Assembly (NCBI GenBank): GCA_034336665.1
Contig: JAPFBE010000003.1
Span: 39,902,360-39,966,359 of the forward strand
Length of the DNA stretch: 64,000 nucleotides
Reading direction: 5' to 3'
Source of the DNA: Luscinia megarhynchos
Lineage: Eukaryota; Chordata; Aves; Passeriformes; Turdidae
Below the pieces are notes generated by a model that saw nothing but the letters and a program-made list of their open reading frames with translations, was not told where the DNA came from and made no database searches. A program made the position numbers and the translations under genes. Shown here in pieces: positions 38,301-51,909 of the stretch; the first letter of the stretch is position 1; every line of letters begins with the position of its first letter.

Positions 38301-39799
38301 TGATGCACAGAATAAATTCTAAGAAGGAATAGAAAAAGAAAAAAAGTTTGTAACAGATAAGAGCAGGAACTTTATCGGTTTTATCTGTCAGCTCACAAGC
38401 TTTAAGGAATATCTTCACGTAAAGCTCCTTAGACAAGTAATAAATATTAATAATTGCCAACCACCTATAGGTTTTAAGTGACCTTTTCAAACAGCATGTC
38501 AGCTTTCCCCATCCTGAGGACACACTGTGGAGCACTGTATAAAACCAGAGCTGTCTTGAATGATTCATTCCAGTGGAAACACAGGTTTCAGCAAGGCTGC
38601 CTGCTCCAGTAACCTCTGCTGAAGACTCCCTGACACACTCTTTCACTGACAAGTTTAACTATGCATACAAAAAAAAGGAGGGATGTTCTCTCTCCCTGAA
38701 CAGACCAAAAGGCCTTTCCTACCTAGTATGGAGTTCCTGAGATGCTCAGGGTTGGATACTGGTCACTGCAATTCAAAAGAGAGGGAAAGACATATCTAAA
38801 AGGTAATTTAGATTTAATGTTCTCAGTGACCCTCTGGGGGCAATAGGTGGGTTAGTCTGTACCTGGCTGGTGGTGAGATGCATATCTACCATGTTTTATA
38901 CAGAGCAGTACATGTGAGGTAAAAGGAAAATTCCTTTTGTCAGATAAATTGACAAATATCTGTAAATAGCTTATAATTATAAATAATTTTATTATGAATA
39001 ACCCAACTATTCTACTGGTTTTGGCATAGTAATTTTCATGGAAAGGGAAGGACCCAACAGATCATTCTGCATTAGGGAGCACAAGGTAGCAAATGCCTGA
39101 TTCAGAGCATGAACCTCTGGGTAAGGAGCACTGGCCTTCAAGGGGAGGCAGTTGTTCAGGGTTGCAATACAAGCATAAGTGCTGCATTAAATATAAACCC
39201 CATGTCATGCAGTTTTCTGCATATATATGTCAGTGAAAAACACAATTATATAACCTGAATATTAATCTTTGAGAGAAAACATCACTAGAAAGCAAGGAAT
39301 GAGGAAGAACAGCCTCCTGGATAATGCATGAGGCTTGTCCTCATCTCTGTTCCTATTCTGGCCATTGTCACCTCTTCCAGTTGTCCTTTGCCAGCCTTTT
39401 CATCATCTTTTGACTCTTTGCTCACACATAAAACAGGGAAAATAATTCTCAGCTCCTTTATGCAGTGCTTTGAGACTCATTGATAAAAAGCTAATCACTA
39501 CAATGAGGTTTCTATAGCAATTGTTCTGAAAGGCATTAAAGTATACAAAGAGGATAGTCCTTACATTTTGAACTGTAAAATATTCTTGGCCAAAAAAATT
39601 ATTTAATGAAAGTGTCATTTCCTAAATGTTAAAAATTCAACAAAGCAGGAAGCTAATAAAATTTCTGATTCTTGTACCTTCAGTTCTGCATTAAGTACCC
39701 TGATTTTTCAGAGAAGAGCCACATCCAACAGCAGTGAACACCTTCTTTTGAATCTATTTTCTGCATAAGCAGTATTGTTATACTATTATATACATTTTA
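35400..39799. other. Intron, no confident feature
   Basis: Very AT-rich unique sequence. A candidate conserved block lies at about 36190-36720 (see findings). No open frame with coding features and no repeat family were recognised. Confidence 0.6.
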
Positions 39800-39841
39800 A
39801 AAATAAATAAATAAATACATACATATATATATACACACACT
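39800..39841. repeat. Compound microsatellite (AAAT)n-(ATAC)n-(AT)n-(AC)n
   Basis: AAATAAATAAATAAATACAT passes into ACATATATATATACACACAC. Four short motifs follow one another within 42 bp. Confidence 0.92.
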
Positions 39842-42800
39842 GTTGTACCATACTGTTGCCTGAAAATTTCCAGGGAAGATTGCAGTGCTTGAAGCCCTCA
39901 CCAATTGTTTCTGAGTTTGGTCAGACCCAAGCTGGGGTTTCTGTGTTTACCCCCTTCTGCTGCACTACAGCAGGCAATAGCTAATCTCCACAAACCTTTT
40001 TTCTCTGGGGTACAATGTGATCAGTAAAATCTGGATAGGCACTGGTCTACCCCCATATAGGCTATTTTATTTCTTGGCACAAAGTCACTCAGCTTCAAAG
40101 TCAGCCACAAATATACTTAATGCCCTAAATAGAAAAGTTATGAGGTGGTCAGAGGATAGGTGTATCCACAACTTCTAGTATTCTTTAAATTTAGCACTTC
40201 TGTTGAATATTGCATTTTCCTCCCCACTCTATGCTCAGAGTTGATGCTTACAGAGGAATATCATACTGTGGGACAGATCTATCAAAAATCAAGAGGATTT
40301 GATTCTTGCCATGGCATATACACAAATGTACTTTGACTGAAAGATGAAGTAAGACAAAACAAAACTAAAAGCTTAACAGATGTTTCCATAAAGGCTCAGC
40401 TCAAGCAAAGCTATCTCCAGTGCACTATGAATATTCTTGTTAAAAGGGACATTTAAACATTGTGGCTCTCTAGAGCAACCTTGTTGAGATCTATGTGGCA
40501 GGACTGTTATGCATGACACTCCCAACAGAAGAGTTGAAAGCTTGAGATATTCCATAGACAACAGTAGCAATCTTGTCATCAATCATCTCCAAATTTTTAT
40601 CCAATACATTTTCATAAACTGTTATTTAATATGATTTTGTCTGGAGAGGCTTCTAGGAGAGCTCCTGCTTCTAAACAGGAAAAGGAAAAAGAGCTGTTGC
40701 AAATATTTCTTGCTAAGAAAACAAGATTCAGCTAATAAAATACAATTAGCAAATCAATTCAGTGTAGTGAAATACAGCCAAGCCTGCTGCCTATTTTTTT
40801 TTTTCATTTTGTTTATGCCAGTTTTTGTCTCTCTTGTATTTTTGTAAATTCCAAATTATCCTCTTTTTAGCTGGGTGGTGTAGGTATAGTATTAGACATG
40901 GACACTGGGGTATAAGTGTTCCTCTGCAAAAGACTCTGTAAAGCTGGGGCAGATTGTGTTCTTGCTTTGCCACTAAAAACCTCTTTTGTCTTAATCTTCT
41001 TTGTAAACACCCTTAAGGTTGTGTACGAGAAGAAAATCATCAAAGAGAAACATGCAGATTGTCTCTTACAAAGTGCTGGTATCAGCAGAGCACAGCTTTT
41101 TGTACACAGAGGTGATATTTTCATCCATTAATACCTCAGCCAAGTATTATTGCTTTTTGTCACCTATAAAATTATGTCTTATTTTTAGGCTGCAGAGTAG
41201 CAGTCTACATACTGGGAGATAGCTGTCTATACTGCACTTGCTACGTGATGCACAGCAAAAGAGTTGACATTTCTTGGGAACAAGCCACCACACTCACAGA
41301 GCTTCATGTTACATTTGATATTCAGGGATGTTCTTCATTAGTTTGTGACAGCTGTTGCCAAGTTTTTTCTTCAGAATGCACTGTAAGAGTGAAAGCACAC
41401 TGAGATCAAAGGTAAGCTTTATAAAAAAAGGCTGCTATAGAAAAGTTAGAAGAGGAAAAAGTGTGCTACTAAAATCACATAAGACTGAAGTACCAGATAA
41501 CTGAATTTCCCCTTAAACAAGCTCTTTCCCCCTGAGATGCTGAACTAGAAAACTGACTTCTTGGGACCTCTGAACTGAAAAAGATTTTTCATTCTGCATG
41601 TGATCACACAGAAGGAACTCTGTGGGGAAAGTCATGATCAAAAATATCTGCTTTGTGCAAATGAAGGTGATACCATATGTTAAAAACATAATACTGACAC
41701 TTAAAATGAACAATGAGCAATTCTGCTGTTGATGTACTTTAAGAAGCTCCTAAAGACTATGACTTTAAAAGGGAGGTGACAAACAAGATTAAACATTGAG
41801 AAAAAAAAATACACACTTCCAGGAATTCTCTCTTAATTTGATAAAAGGTCAGGGACAGTTTCTCTCCAAATCACAGCAATAGATGATTTGATTGGGGCAA
41901 GAGTAATCCCAACAGCCATGTCTTTTGCCTTTGGGTCTTCTGTTTGCTCAATAAAGCCAGGAAGAATTGTTCCACATACCTCTTCAGACAGGCCTAAATA
42001 ATTGTGCCCTTCTGCAAAGCTCTTAGGAGGAATCAGCTGCAATTCATGAGACCATGGCACTCACAGTAGTTCAATCTGTGTGTTACTGACTGATACTTCT
42101 CTTGACTTTTGCCATTATAACTAGAGTTTTACAACTTCTTTTCTCATTTGGCACATTTACCAATTTATAGATATATGCATACACATTTAAACACTTGTGA
42201 AGAAGTACAGTTTAGATTTTGATACTTAGTGGCTCAAAGCATTCTGCAAGGGCAAGGTAGGTTTGTTGAAGGCTTCCTCACTTAAGCCAACCAGATGGGC
42301 ACATTACCCAGCTGGCTGGATTGTTCTTATGAGACACAGAAAAAGAGGAACAATAAAATGAGTATGCAAAACGATGATGAAAGAAGAGTTAAAGGGAATA
42401 AAAAAGGCTTACTGCTCCAGGTTATGCCCAAGAAGAAGCTATTACACCCATTTGTCTGCATCACTTACAGAGTTAAACTGCACAGCTGTGATGTGGCTTG
42501 GTGGTCTCATTCTCTGTGGCCATTATCTGGAACTTCAGGGAAGTGCATCACTTCCCCTCATCCAAGCTAGTGGGCCAGTATACAGCAAACAGCTCATAGT
42601 CCCTGAAGGGCACTGTGATCTTTTTGAAAGAACTATCTGTCTATTCCTATGGAAATACTAGAATATAATTTCCCAAAAGACATATTAACTACTTATGTCC
42701 AGCTTGCTGTATTCAGCTAAAAGTTTATTATATTCAGCTCACAAATTCCTTCTCCCCCTCTCAACAAAATATACCTACTTCCCCTGAGGTGTTTCATAAA

Positions 42801-44117
42801 CAACAAGCTGCCTGCAACAAAACTCAATGGCCCTTCTAACCAAGTCTCAGCAAAATACCAGTCAACCCCCAAAATCAGTGAAATCCCATCAAATGCAGTC
42901 AGCACGGATGAATCTCAGTGGTCTTCAACAACACTAGAAGAGGTTTCTTTCTTGTAAGAGGCAGCAGGTCACTAACATACTAAATTCTAGAACTTTACAA
43001 GAATGAATTGCACTGAAAATTATGGCTCAAGTAGCAGACTCTTTGAGAAAAATGGCAGTAGGTCTAACAGCATGCATAAAAATTTCTACATCCAACATTC
43101 AAAAGGATTCCTTTAAAAGCATGTGCCAACCTCCAGAGCTCAGATCATTTAGAGAAATAATGTAAGTGAACATCCCTCTTTTTAAATTCAGTTTACACAT
43201 TCACTCATCTTCTGCTTCTATTTCCTGATAGGAAATATATATAAGCCAAAAGGAAAGAATTCACTTTTATGGGACAGTGCCATCTTATTTGGTTTAAAAG
43301 CTTCTGATCTATAAAAGACATGACAACAAAACACACAATGTGGTTCCTGTTTACTTAAAGCACTATTTCCCCAGAAATTCTGGTACTGTCATAAATATAA
43401 CTTCTTGCTTTTATTCCTTTAGAAATACATCCATTTTTCAGTAATTCTAACAGAACTAAATTGTTGTCATAAATTTTGCTTCTTTCCACTAATGTTACTG
43501 ATCAAACCTATGGGATAGTAAGCAGTGTCAATGCTGTCATGAGCTTTGTCCCTCTAATAACTCAGTCTGGATGGCATTTTTGTTCTTTTGAAAGAAGCCA
43601 AGAAATAGACTGTTCAGGGAAGAAATATCTGGCCCCTCTGTGTATCAGACACAAAGATTCATTCTGTTTTCATGGCCTCTGCCAGGTAGAGCAGAGGGCC
43701 AGCCTCCTCCTTACACCTTCCCCCACTCTGGGGGTCCACAGGTTCCCCTGGCCACCAAGCTGCAGCAGAGGGGAGATGGGGCTTGCCTAGGATACACGAA
43801 AGAGACACTGTGCTTCTTAGAGCATTTGCAATCAACCCCTATTTGACCCCACTACTGTCCATCTCTACCTGGTGACCTGTAACAAGTGAATCTTCATCAG
43901 GAAATCTCTGTGGTTATGGATTACCTTGTCCACTGCCCTTCTGGAGGTAACCTTGCCTCAGGTGGTCCAAGACCTGGCCACCAGCACCAGCCCACACCTG
44001 AATTGCCCAGCAGCACCTTGCACTTTGATCCTTCTGATGGCTCAATGACAAAGGACTAAGCCCTACTTCTTCCCCTGCAGCTGAGCACATCAAACAGCTT
44101 AAAGCCATTGGTTTGTC
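39842..44117. other. Intron, no feature recognised
   Basis: Unique intron. A GC-richer patch at about 43680-44110 precedes the CR1 fragment and might be its degraded extension, but no CR1 motif was matched there. No credible open frame was found. Confidence 0.55.
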
Positions 44118-44232
44118 AAGCACTGGAGCAGACTGCCCAGGGCACTGGTTGAGTTATCACTGCTGGAAGTATTTATATACACAGATGTGTAGCTGTGGTG
44201 TGTAGGGACATGGTTCAATGGTGCTGGCTCTT
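44118..44232 (+). mobile_element. CR1 LINE fragment
   Basis: CACTGGAGCAGACTGCCCAG begins a block matching the CR1 3' region (an ACAGGCTGCCCAGGGAAGTGG-like segment), continuing to GCTGGAAGTATTTA and AGGGACATGGTTCAATGGTG. The terminal GGTCCCTTCCAACC and ATTCTATGA parts are absent, so both ends are truncated. Confidence 0.78.
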
Positions 44233-47200
44233 CCTGTTTCTTTCCTCATCATTCCCTGCAACTGGAAGGGCAGAAGAGAACCTATGCTCCTGGTCTCTTA
44301 TCCAGTTGTCCCAACACCTTGAGGCCTCTCTTGATTGTTGCAATTTCATTGTTTACAATCTGAAAAACAAGTAATGGACCATGATCTGAAAGCTGTATCA
44401 GGGTGAAAACTACTGTGAGGAAGTCTAGGTATCCTCAACAGAAATTTAGTGTCATCACAATGCCACTTTTTTAATTTGGAGAGCAAAGACAATAGAAGAA
44501 TTAAGAACAACCTCAGTATTTTTTCAATCTGATTAGAGGTCACACTGCTTCTACACTTGCTTTTCCTAACTTTTAGACAAAGTAGTGGGTAATGTCTGAA
44601 GCCTGCATGAGAGTTCTTATCTATTGGTTGAAAATCTGAAAAATAATAAATTGTTACTATATGGAACTGGCAATTTTTCATTTACCCTTTTCTGGAAGAA
44701 AAATAATTTTTAATACCTCTCCAAAATGTTAGGATAGGCAAAATCTTTAACTCTTGCATCAGTGTGCTCAAACCTATGGACACTTGAGGTTACTCCTACA
44801 ACTATCTGGTGTCTTAGATAAGAGGTTTGCTTCTTCTTAGGAAATACACTCCTTACAATAGGTATAATTTCCTAAGACTACTTACTTCTGACTCCTAAAC
44901 AATATTTTTAGCAGAAGTTCCAACACTTGTTTTCATTGATTGTGCTACAACTGCAAATTCATGCTGCTTTCTGTGAGTTCTTCCATTCCAAAAAAACCAG
45001 TAGGAATTAAGACCCTACTGTGGATGGGGCAGAGGGGGACTGGAGTACCTTCCTCCAAAAGACTTTAATTGTCTGGACGAGGTCACAAGGAGAAATGGCT
45101 TTTCCTCCAGCTCGTGGGTTCAAATACCACCACCAAAGTGGTGCAAATGCAGAGATTAAAATTCTCATTTAGTTCCCTACATGGAGTCTCCTTATCCTTG
45201 ACTTGAGAAGAGCAAGATGAATTTCACTGATGGAGAATTTCAGGACAGTGCTTGATACATACTGACTTTATAATTAAAAATATACAACTGAAGGAAAGAT
45301 GGTCATAAAATGTTGCCTAGGGGTACATCTAATACATGATGTTGTTTTAGTTTCCTCCTTACATTATATTTTTATCATCAGCCCAGGGAGTTCATTAAAT
45401 CTGTAAAGCTGTTGGAGGTTATCTGACAGCAGATTGTATTACTAGAGAGAACTATTGATCCAGGGTACTCAGTCTCATTACAGCACACTTCCATGAAAAC
45501 TGGCAAGAGGCAGCAATCTGTTGCTTCTGCACTGACTACAGTTATTTCTCATGGATGGAATAATGAAATGCTTTCTGATGTATAATCATGACAGATTTTA
45601 TCTGGAATGAGTAAAACAAGTGAAAGTCAGTCATAAAATACAGCATGGCTGGAATCAAAGGAACTCCTGCTCTTCCATCAGATTGACAAATAACCAACAT
45701 ATTGTGCAGCTCCTTGTATATGACATTAAATCTCAATCAGTTGTTTTCCTACTGTGAAATTAAAATGGAATTATTTATCTGGAATATCAAAAAGGGCACT
45801 GCATCATGAACTCTAGTCTTGTTTTGATGCACTATCTTTCCCAATAAAGACTAAAAAATGCCAAATGAACTCCCTTATCATTGAAAATGCAATATGTGAA
45901 ACCTTCAGCAGCACAGTGGAAATCACTGCTTGAATTTTTAAAACAATTATTAAACAGGGTTTACATCATAACATAACTCTTGTAACTGGGATTCATTAGC
46001 TTGAAATTTGTGAGGAGGAACTCAGCTTAAGCAAATCTGCAACCCAAAGGATTCAGAGGAACCCTTTCAGCAGGTTTTACATAATGAAATACCAAATTAT
46101 ATGTACCAGTTTATGTTACTATATTGACAGCTGGCAGCACTATATTCTGCTAAAGCAGTGATATGGTAATTTCAATACTCTCCATTTAATCAAATTTCAA
46201 TATTTGGGACTGAGGTTTTCAAAGACTAATACATGCACTTTTTTTTTTTCCTCCAGGAAAGTCAGTGTTAGAAAAAAACTTTAAAAAAATCTCTTCCTTG
46301 TGTTACCCAGTTGATATTTAAGAATTTACAACCACTTTATGGAACAGCCTGAACATGATTATGCTTTGGAATAGCAAAACACAGCTTAGCTGCTACCCTA
46401 GCGCCAGGAGCACATGCACATTGAGATGTTATCCAAATGTGGCCATATTATAGCATTTCCATAAAACAATTCATACATGCCGATCCATGCAGGACTAGCT
46501 ACCTTGGGGAGGGAAGGGCAGTGGCAGAAAAAGGTCAAGTAAAGCCTGGGAGCACACTCCCACACAGAATTTAAGATTCAGGGACCTCTCAGCAATGCTG
46601 TGCTGGCAGGAGAGAGAGCTGGGTGAGAAACTCACAGCTCTTAAGTCTGGCTGCTGCCTCACTGCAAAGGTCTGCTCCATGCTGTGGATGTACAGGAGTC
46701 TCCTGCACGGGGTTTGTGTGAATAGTTCATGCTAAATGCTGTATCTTGGCACCTCATCCCACCTTCTCCCTGCCCACCCCCTGGCACACCTCTAAATATT
46801 TAAATTAAAAATGCTAAGATGTACTACACAACTGGCACAGTACAACTGTAATTATCTCAGTATAATTACAAAATACACTTGTGTCAGGGTGAATATACAT
46901 AATAGGCACCTGTCACTCTAGAATTATAAATCACACACATGAATGAAGGAAAATAAAACAACACGAAACTGCTCTACTTCTGGCAATCCTTGACTTCCAC
47001 ATGCTTAATTTAACACAGCAACACTCTTCTGAAAACATGTTTTTTTGCATGTCTACCTCTTATACTATTACCATATACATTGTACTTTCATTGCATCATC
47101 TAAAGTGTCTGTTCAGTATTGGAGTGCTGCTTAGAAATAAATGAAAAAATGCAATTCAACCTGGAAAAGGATACCCTATTGATGGACTATATGAAAGGAA

Positions 47201-48369
47201 TAAAAATACAGAAGATGCTCCATTTGAGCTTGTGGCATCAACGAGCAGGAAGGAGCAGGAATTGTGTACCTGGGCTAGGGCCTGAGCTCCAGTCACATCA
47301 TGGTTAGAACACACAAAACCTTCCCTCTGCTTTCACTGGGGAGAGCCCACAATAGAGACCTTCCAAGCAGAGTTCCTCCATCCAGTTACTTTGCTTTATG
47401 AAATGCATAGAGGTAATAATCTGAGACCTTTTCACCTCTATCAAATTTTTTTACAGCAGATTCACTGAAGAAAAAACAGGCAGACAGATATAGTACAATC
47501 ACACAATCCAGAAAAGACTTTGCTAAAGTGCTGTTGAGAGCTGAACAGAACATAACCAGCAATCAATAACCCAAACACTACAATTTGACAAGGGAAAGAC
47601 AAGAAAATCTACCATGAAAAGACAGCTTGTTGAAGAGACTGCACATATATGATGTACAGCATGGTCAGTTCTATAATTACAGAAGTGTAGAAACCTCCTT
47701 TATAAAAGGTGCCCTTAGATGTTACCAAATAATTTCACAAATGCTTTCTTGATACTCTTGCACAGGGTGGTTTCAGAGTTCAGATCACTACATCAGAGCC
47801 TTATGTCTGAAAACTTGACCTCAAACTCAGTGGCTGCTTCCCACTGGACTTCAAAATGGGCTGAAGCACAAAAAAAATTCTATCAGGTCTCCTAGTGGCA
47901 ATAAAGAAAAAGTATGTTACACAGTAGATTTCTTTCTGCCATCAAAAATGTCCATTACTTCCATAAACTCTGGACTGCCACATTAAGTTTTTTATTTTCT
48001 TCCTTGGAATGTAGTGCCTTTGTTTATTAGAGACTATACAAAAGATAAGAAAGTTCCCTTCAACAATTAATGAATGATACAGTGTCTCTGTTCTCTGAAA
48101 AATGGCAAGTAAGTTGAACTGAGTGAAGAAGTGTCTAAGACAATGCAGCAAAAATATGAAATACAGCACTGGGTTGGATAAATGAAGCAACAATTAGGAG
48201 AAAGATAACTTTCCCTCGTTGTATCCCATGGGAGGGAACAATATCAGAACATCATATAGCATTCTGCTATTTTCCTTTTACAAAAATTAAATGAAAGTGG
48301 AGAATCTGTGTAACACTCCACTGAGAGCTGGGATAAGTTGTTATGGTGAAGGACTTCAGAAGTTAAAAC
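44233..48369. other. Intron, no feature recognised
   Basis: Unique AT-rich intron. The block at about 46790-46960 has several TAATTAC-type cores and no repeats, but nothing stronger. No credible gene was found. Confidence 0.6.
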
Positions 48370-48652
48370 TGTTAGTTTTCAAAATAAGACCAAGAAGAGA
48401 TTTGATTGCAGCAAAGCTCTACCTTTTCAGGGAGAAAATGCCAATATTAGAGGCCTATTTAACCTAATGGGGAATGACTTAACAAGAACCAATGGCTAGA
48501 AGCTGAAGCTAGATAAATTTAAATGAGAATTAATGCCTCTACTTCTAGCAGAGGTGGTGATTAACCTTTGAAACAAACTACCAGAGGAAGTGCCAGTTAC
48601 TCCATTTATTGAAATTTCAGGTGAAGGCTGCATGACTATCTGGAAAACATCC
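48370..48652 (+). mobile_element. Old CR1 LINE fragment (turtle/crocodilian-like type)
   Basis: Recognisable blocks in order: AAGACCAAGAAGAGATTTGA, a CCTATTTAACCTAATGGGG segment, AACCAATGGCTAGAAGCTGA, AGCTAGATAAATTTAAATGA, GTGATTAACCTTTGAAACAA, and a GAAATTTCAGGTGAAGGCTG block. These match, from memory, an older CR1 consensus (CCAATGGCTGGAAGTTGAAG, AGCTAGACAAATTC). It is well diverged, so the insertion is probably ancient. The element's last 3' part is missing. Confidence 0.75.
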
Positions 48653-49663
48653 TTCAGTCAAAGAGGTCAGTGGATTCCTCATGCAATGCTTTTCCTTAAG
48701 AGTAAAATTTACTTTACTCCTTGAATGCCAGCATTACAGCTGTCACATCCACATCCACTCACATATGCATACACATCAACACCTTCCCTTTTGTAAGACT
48801 CCAGCTCTTTCCAAAGAAAGAAAAGCTTCAGTATGCTCTATAAAGAGACTAAGGAAGCCAAGGCTAAGTTGCTCCTTTTCCCCGCCTCTTTCCACATTAA
48901 AAGTGAGGCAGGATATAGCTCCCATTTAGCATTTTCACTTGGAGAGGACATTACTGCACTCCCAATACAAAGAGCACATGTTCTTGGTGGATCACATACT
49001 GCTCTTTGATTCCAGCCCCATTCAGTCACACACCTTACTAATGGATAATTAAGCTCTCATTACAACAGCTGGAAAGCTACTCATTGGTGTCAGTCACACA
49101 AACTGCCCCACTGCCTGAACTCTTACTGATGTCTCCAAATGGGCACTCCTCTCCACCTGGAAGAGGCTGGGGGTGGTTTAGGAATAACGACAGCACTCAC
49201 CAGGATGATGGCAAATGTTGCATCCATGTGCAGCCTCACTGCTCCAATCTGCCACAAGACCCAGAAGGACAGAGCAGCAGTCATGTGTTGAGTTTTCAAA
49301 AGTGTTTCATTAAATGATGTGCAGAGGGTTTCACTCTTGAATTACCATTGCATCACAGGAAATGACATTGCAATGAATTTATATGTGTTTCTTAACAGGA
49401 TGATTAGCTGATTTTCTGTATTAGAAGAAGGTGGCATTGTGCATATTTTATTACACTGCCACTGTAACCTCTCTGAAAACAGTCTCCACATTTTGCCAGG
49501 TAATGCTTAGAGAATGTCAATAAGACAAACCAGATACATCACTACACTGCAGTCACAGCCAACTTTCCATCCCACCCATCCTGATCATTTTACTTTGTTT
49601 TCTCATGTTCCAGAGCCCTGAAAAGCTCTTCCCCCTCCTTGCCTCTGCTCTTTTACTATGGAA
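48653..49663. other. Intron, no feature recognised
   Basis: Unique sequence between two CR1 fragments, with no recognisable repeat or gene. Confidence 0.6.
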
Positions 49664-49866
49664 GAAAGGTTTGGGTTGGAAATTACCTTGAAGGTCATCT
49701 ATTTCCAACCTCCCTGCCATGGATAGACACACCTTCCACTAGACCTGTTTGCTCAGAACCCCATCCAGCCTGGCCTTCAACACTGCCAGGGATGGGACAT
49801 CCACAAATTCTGTAGGCAACCTGTTCCAGTGTCTCACTACCCTATTCCACCCCAAAGTCATTCTTT
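49664..49866 (-). mobile_element. CR1 LINE 3' fragment, minus orientation
   Basis: The plus strand carries the reverse complement of CR1: GGTTTGGGTTGGAAATTACC, CCCTGCCATGGATAGACACA, CTTCCACTAGACCTGTTTGC, CCCCATCCAGCCTGGCCTTC, CAGGGATGGGACATCCACAA, then AGGCAACCTGTTCCAGTGTC. The 3' end faces low coordinates and lacks the terminal octamer repeats. Confidence 0.95.
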
Positions 49867-51894
49867 AGTGACTTAGAGAGGTTTGCACTGTGGAAAGTTC
49901 ATGTGAGGTAAAGAAAACTGTTATATGACTCATTGCTATTTATTCTTGTTATTTGCTGTTTACTTGGGTGGTTTTTACAGTAAATTGGTATAAAACTGGC
50001 AATGGAGACTTCCCCACCAGCCACATCTCTTCTCTCCTACAAGACACTGCACATGGCTCACAAAGTTGTGATGAGCCAGTCCAAGTGTATTTATTTCAAA
50101 GACATCCATTCACTGCTTTTCACAGTGATTTTCCACTGCTGGCTGTGTTGCATTTAAAAAGTGCACCCTTCTCATGAATTATTTCTGACTGCAGACAGTG
50201 ATATCCCCTGTATTTCAAAGGGGGGTTATTTTCATTCCACAAATCATACAAAATATTTTTATTTTGCTCACTGCAAAATGTTAACTTCACAGTTTTCTAT
50301 GATTCCCGAAAAACCTCCAAGTTTCTCTTTGTTTTATGCTCATCTTAGTGCAGTATGCTTTGCTCTATTTTGGCTCAGGCTTTTCAAATAAACAGTGGCA
50401 GGGAATCTTGCCAGGGTTAAAAAAACCACTTACCTGATCTGTCACAGGCAGTCTTAAAGACAGATCAGCTAAGTCTGTCTAAGTAGTGCCTCCCACCCAA
50501 ATATTTAAATAGCAAGTCGTTTAATATGCTATAATAAAAACCTGCCTGATCCTGACAGCTCCAAATTTTGCAAAGCAGAATGCAGCTGATGGAAAAATAA
50601 GGATTAAGCCAAAATGTTCTGTCATTCCAGCATTAAATGACTGCACTACAGTTTTTACATGACCCCCATAACCCAGAAATAGAAATGCAAACTCTAACTT
50701 TGCTTGTGACACAGGTGACTCATTGTATCTCCAAAAAGCAAATCATAATGTATCTTCTACCAGGTTTAAGTAAGTTCTCAAGGTGTAGCATTTCAAAACA
50801 CTTTACATATTCTTTGAAGTATTTATGACCACAGAGATATTTCCTGCATGTATAGAAGGGAATATTGCCTGCAGGAATACCAAAACTGAATATTTAAGTG
50901 TATTCATTTACAAAGCCTTCTTCAGCTTGACTAAAACATCAAAACACTGCTTGCCTTGTTGTCAAACTAATTTCTTTCCAATTTTCTGAGTGTAACCAAA
51001 GACTCAGTTTTCCAAGTGCCCCTCTCTTAAACCACCAGTAACACTGATCAGTGGCTAAGGGACAGCTCACCAAAACAGCTCTTTTCTCAGCCACACACCA
51101 GCCTGAAGCAAACCCAGAAACAGATTTCCCTGGGATATCACCACCTCCTTCAAAGCTAAAGCCTGAATAGGGCGTTCACTGAACATTCCCTAATAGGAGA
51201 ACTCTATTCAACAATTCCAGCGCAAAAATTTCAAATTATTTTTGTGAAGCTGAAAGTTTTAAAGAGACTCTTGGGAAAAATATGAGACTCCCCAGTCTGC
51301 TGAATTATTGTATCCATCTGGCTCATGACTACATGACTACCCCAGGATATGCATGGTCTTTCAGGATGCATTATCTTAAATTACCTAAAAACCTAACTAT
51401 CTCACCTACAATCAAAATATGTCCTGAATGACCATTTCTGCATCTGCAGGAGCAGTTCCTACTGATCATGGACAAGGGTCTTGTCTAGATACAATGTGGA
51501 ACTGTAAAAGAGCAAAGAGACTTCCTCAAAAATCTGCTCAGCCCAGCAGGACTGACAGGGAAGGGAGTGTGTATTTAGCAGAGTAGGGTAGCAGCTTCAT
51601 ATCTGTCTTTTCAAACCTTTTACCAAAACAATTTTTTAAAAAAAATTTCACCTGAAGGTGAAGGTGTCATCACCTCAATTCAGAAACAAGGGAACAAACC
51701 CAGGAGATGTCAAGGCATCTCACGAGCTTGTGCTACATGTTTTTATTCATTAAGCATTTTTCTTTGTTATACTATCACAAAATACAGTAAGGATATAAAA
51801 ATATGCATTTTGTCCATCTGAGTGTAAGCCAGACAAGAAGCCAAGTTCTCAGATTTATAATCCTGCCATCACTGCAATAAACTGATGGCAGAAT
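49867..51894. other. Intron, no feature recognised
   Basis: Unique AT-rich sequence with no repeat family and no credible open frame. Confidence 0.6.
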
Positions 51895-51909
51895 ACACAC
51901 ACACACACA
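51895..51909. repeat. (AC)n short microsatellite
   Basis: Seven AC units after GAAT. Confidence 0.9.
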
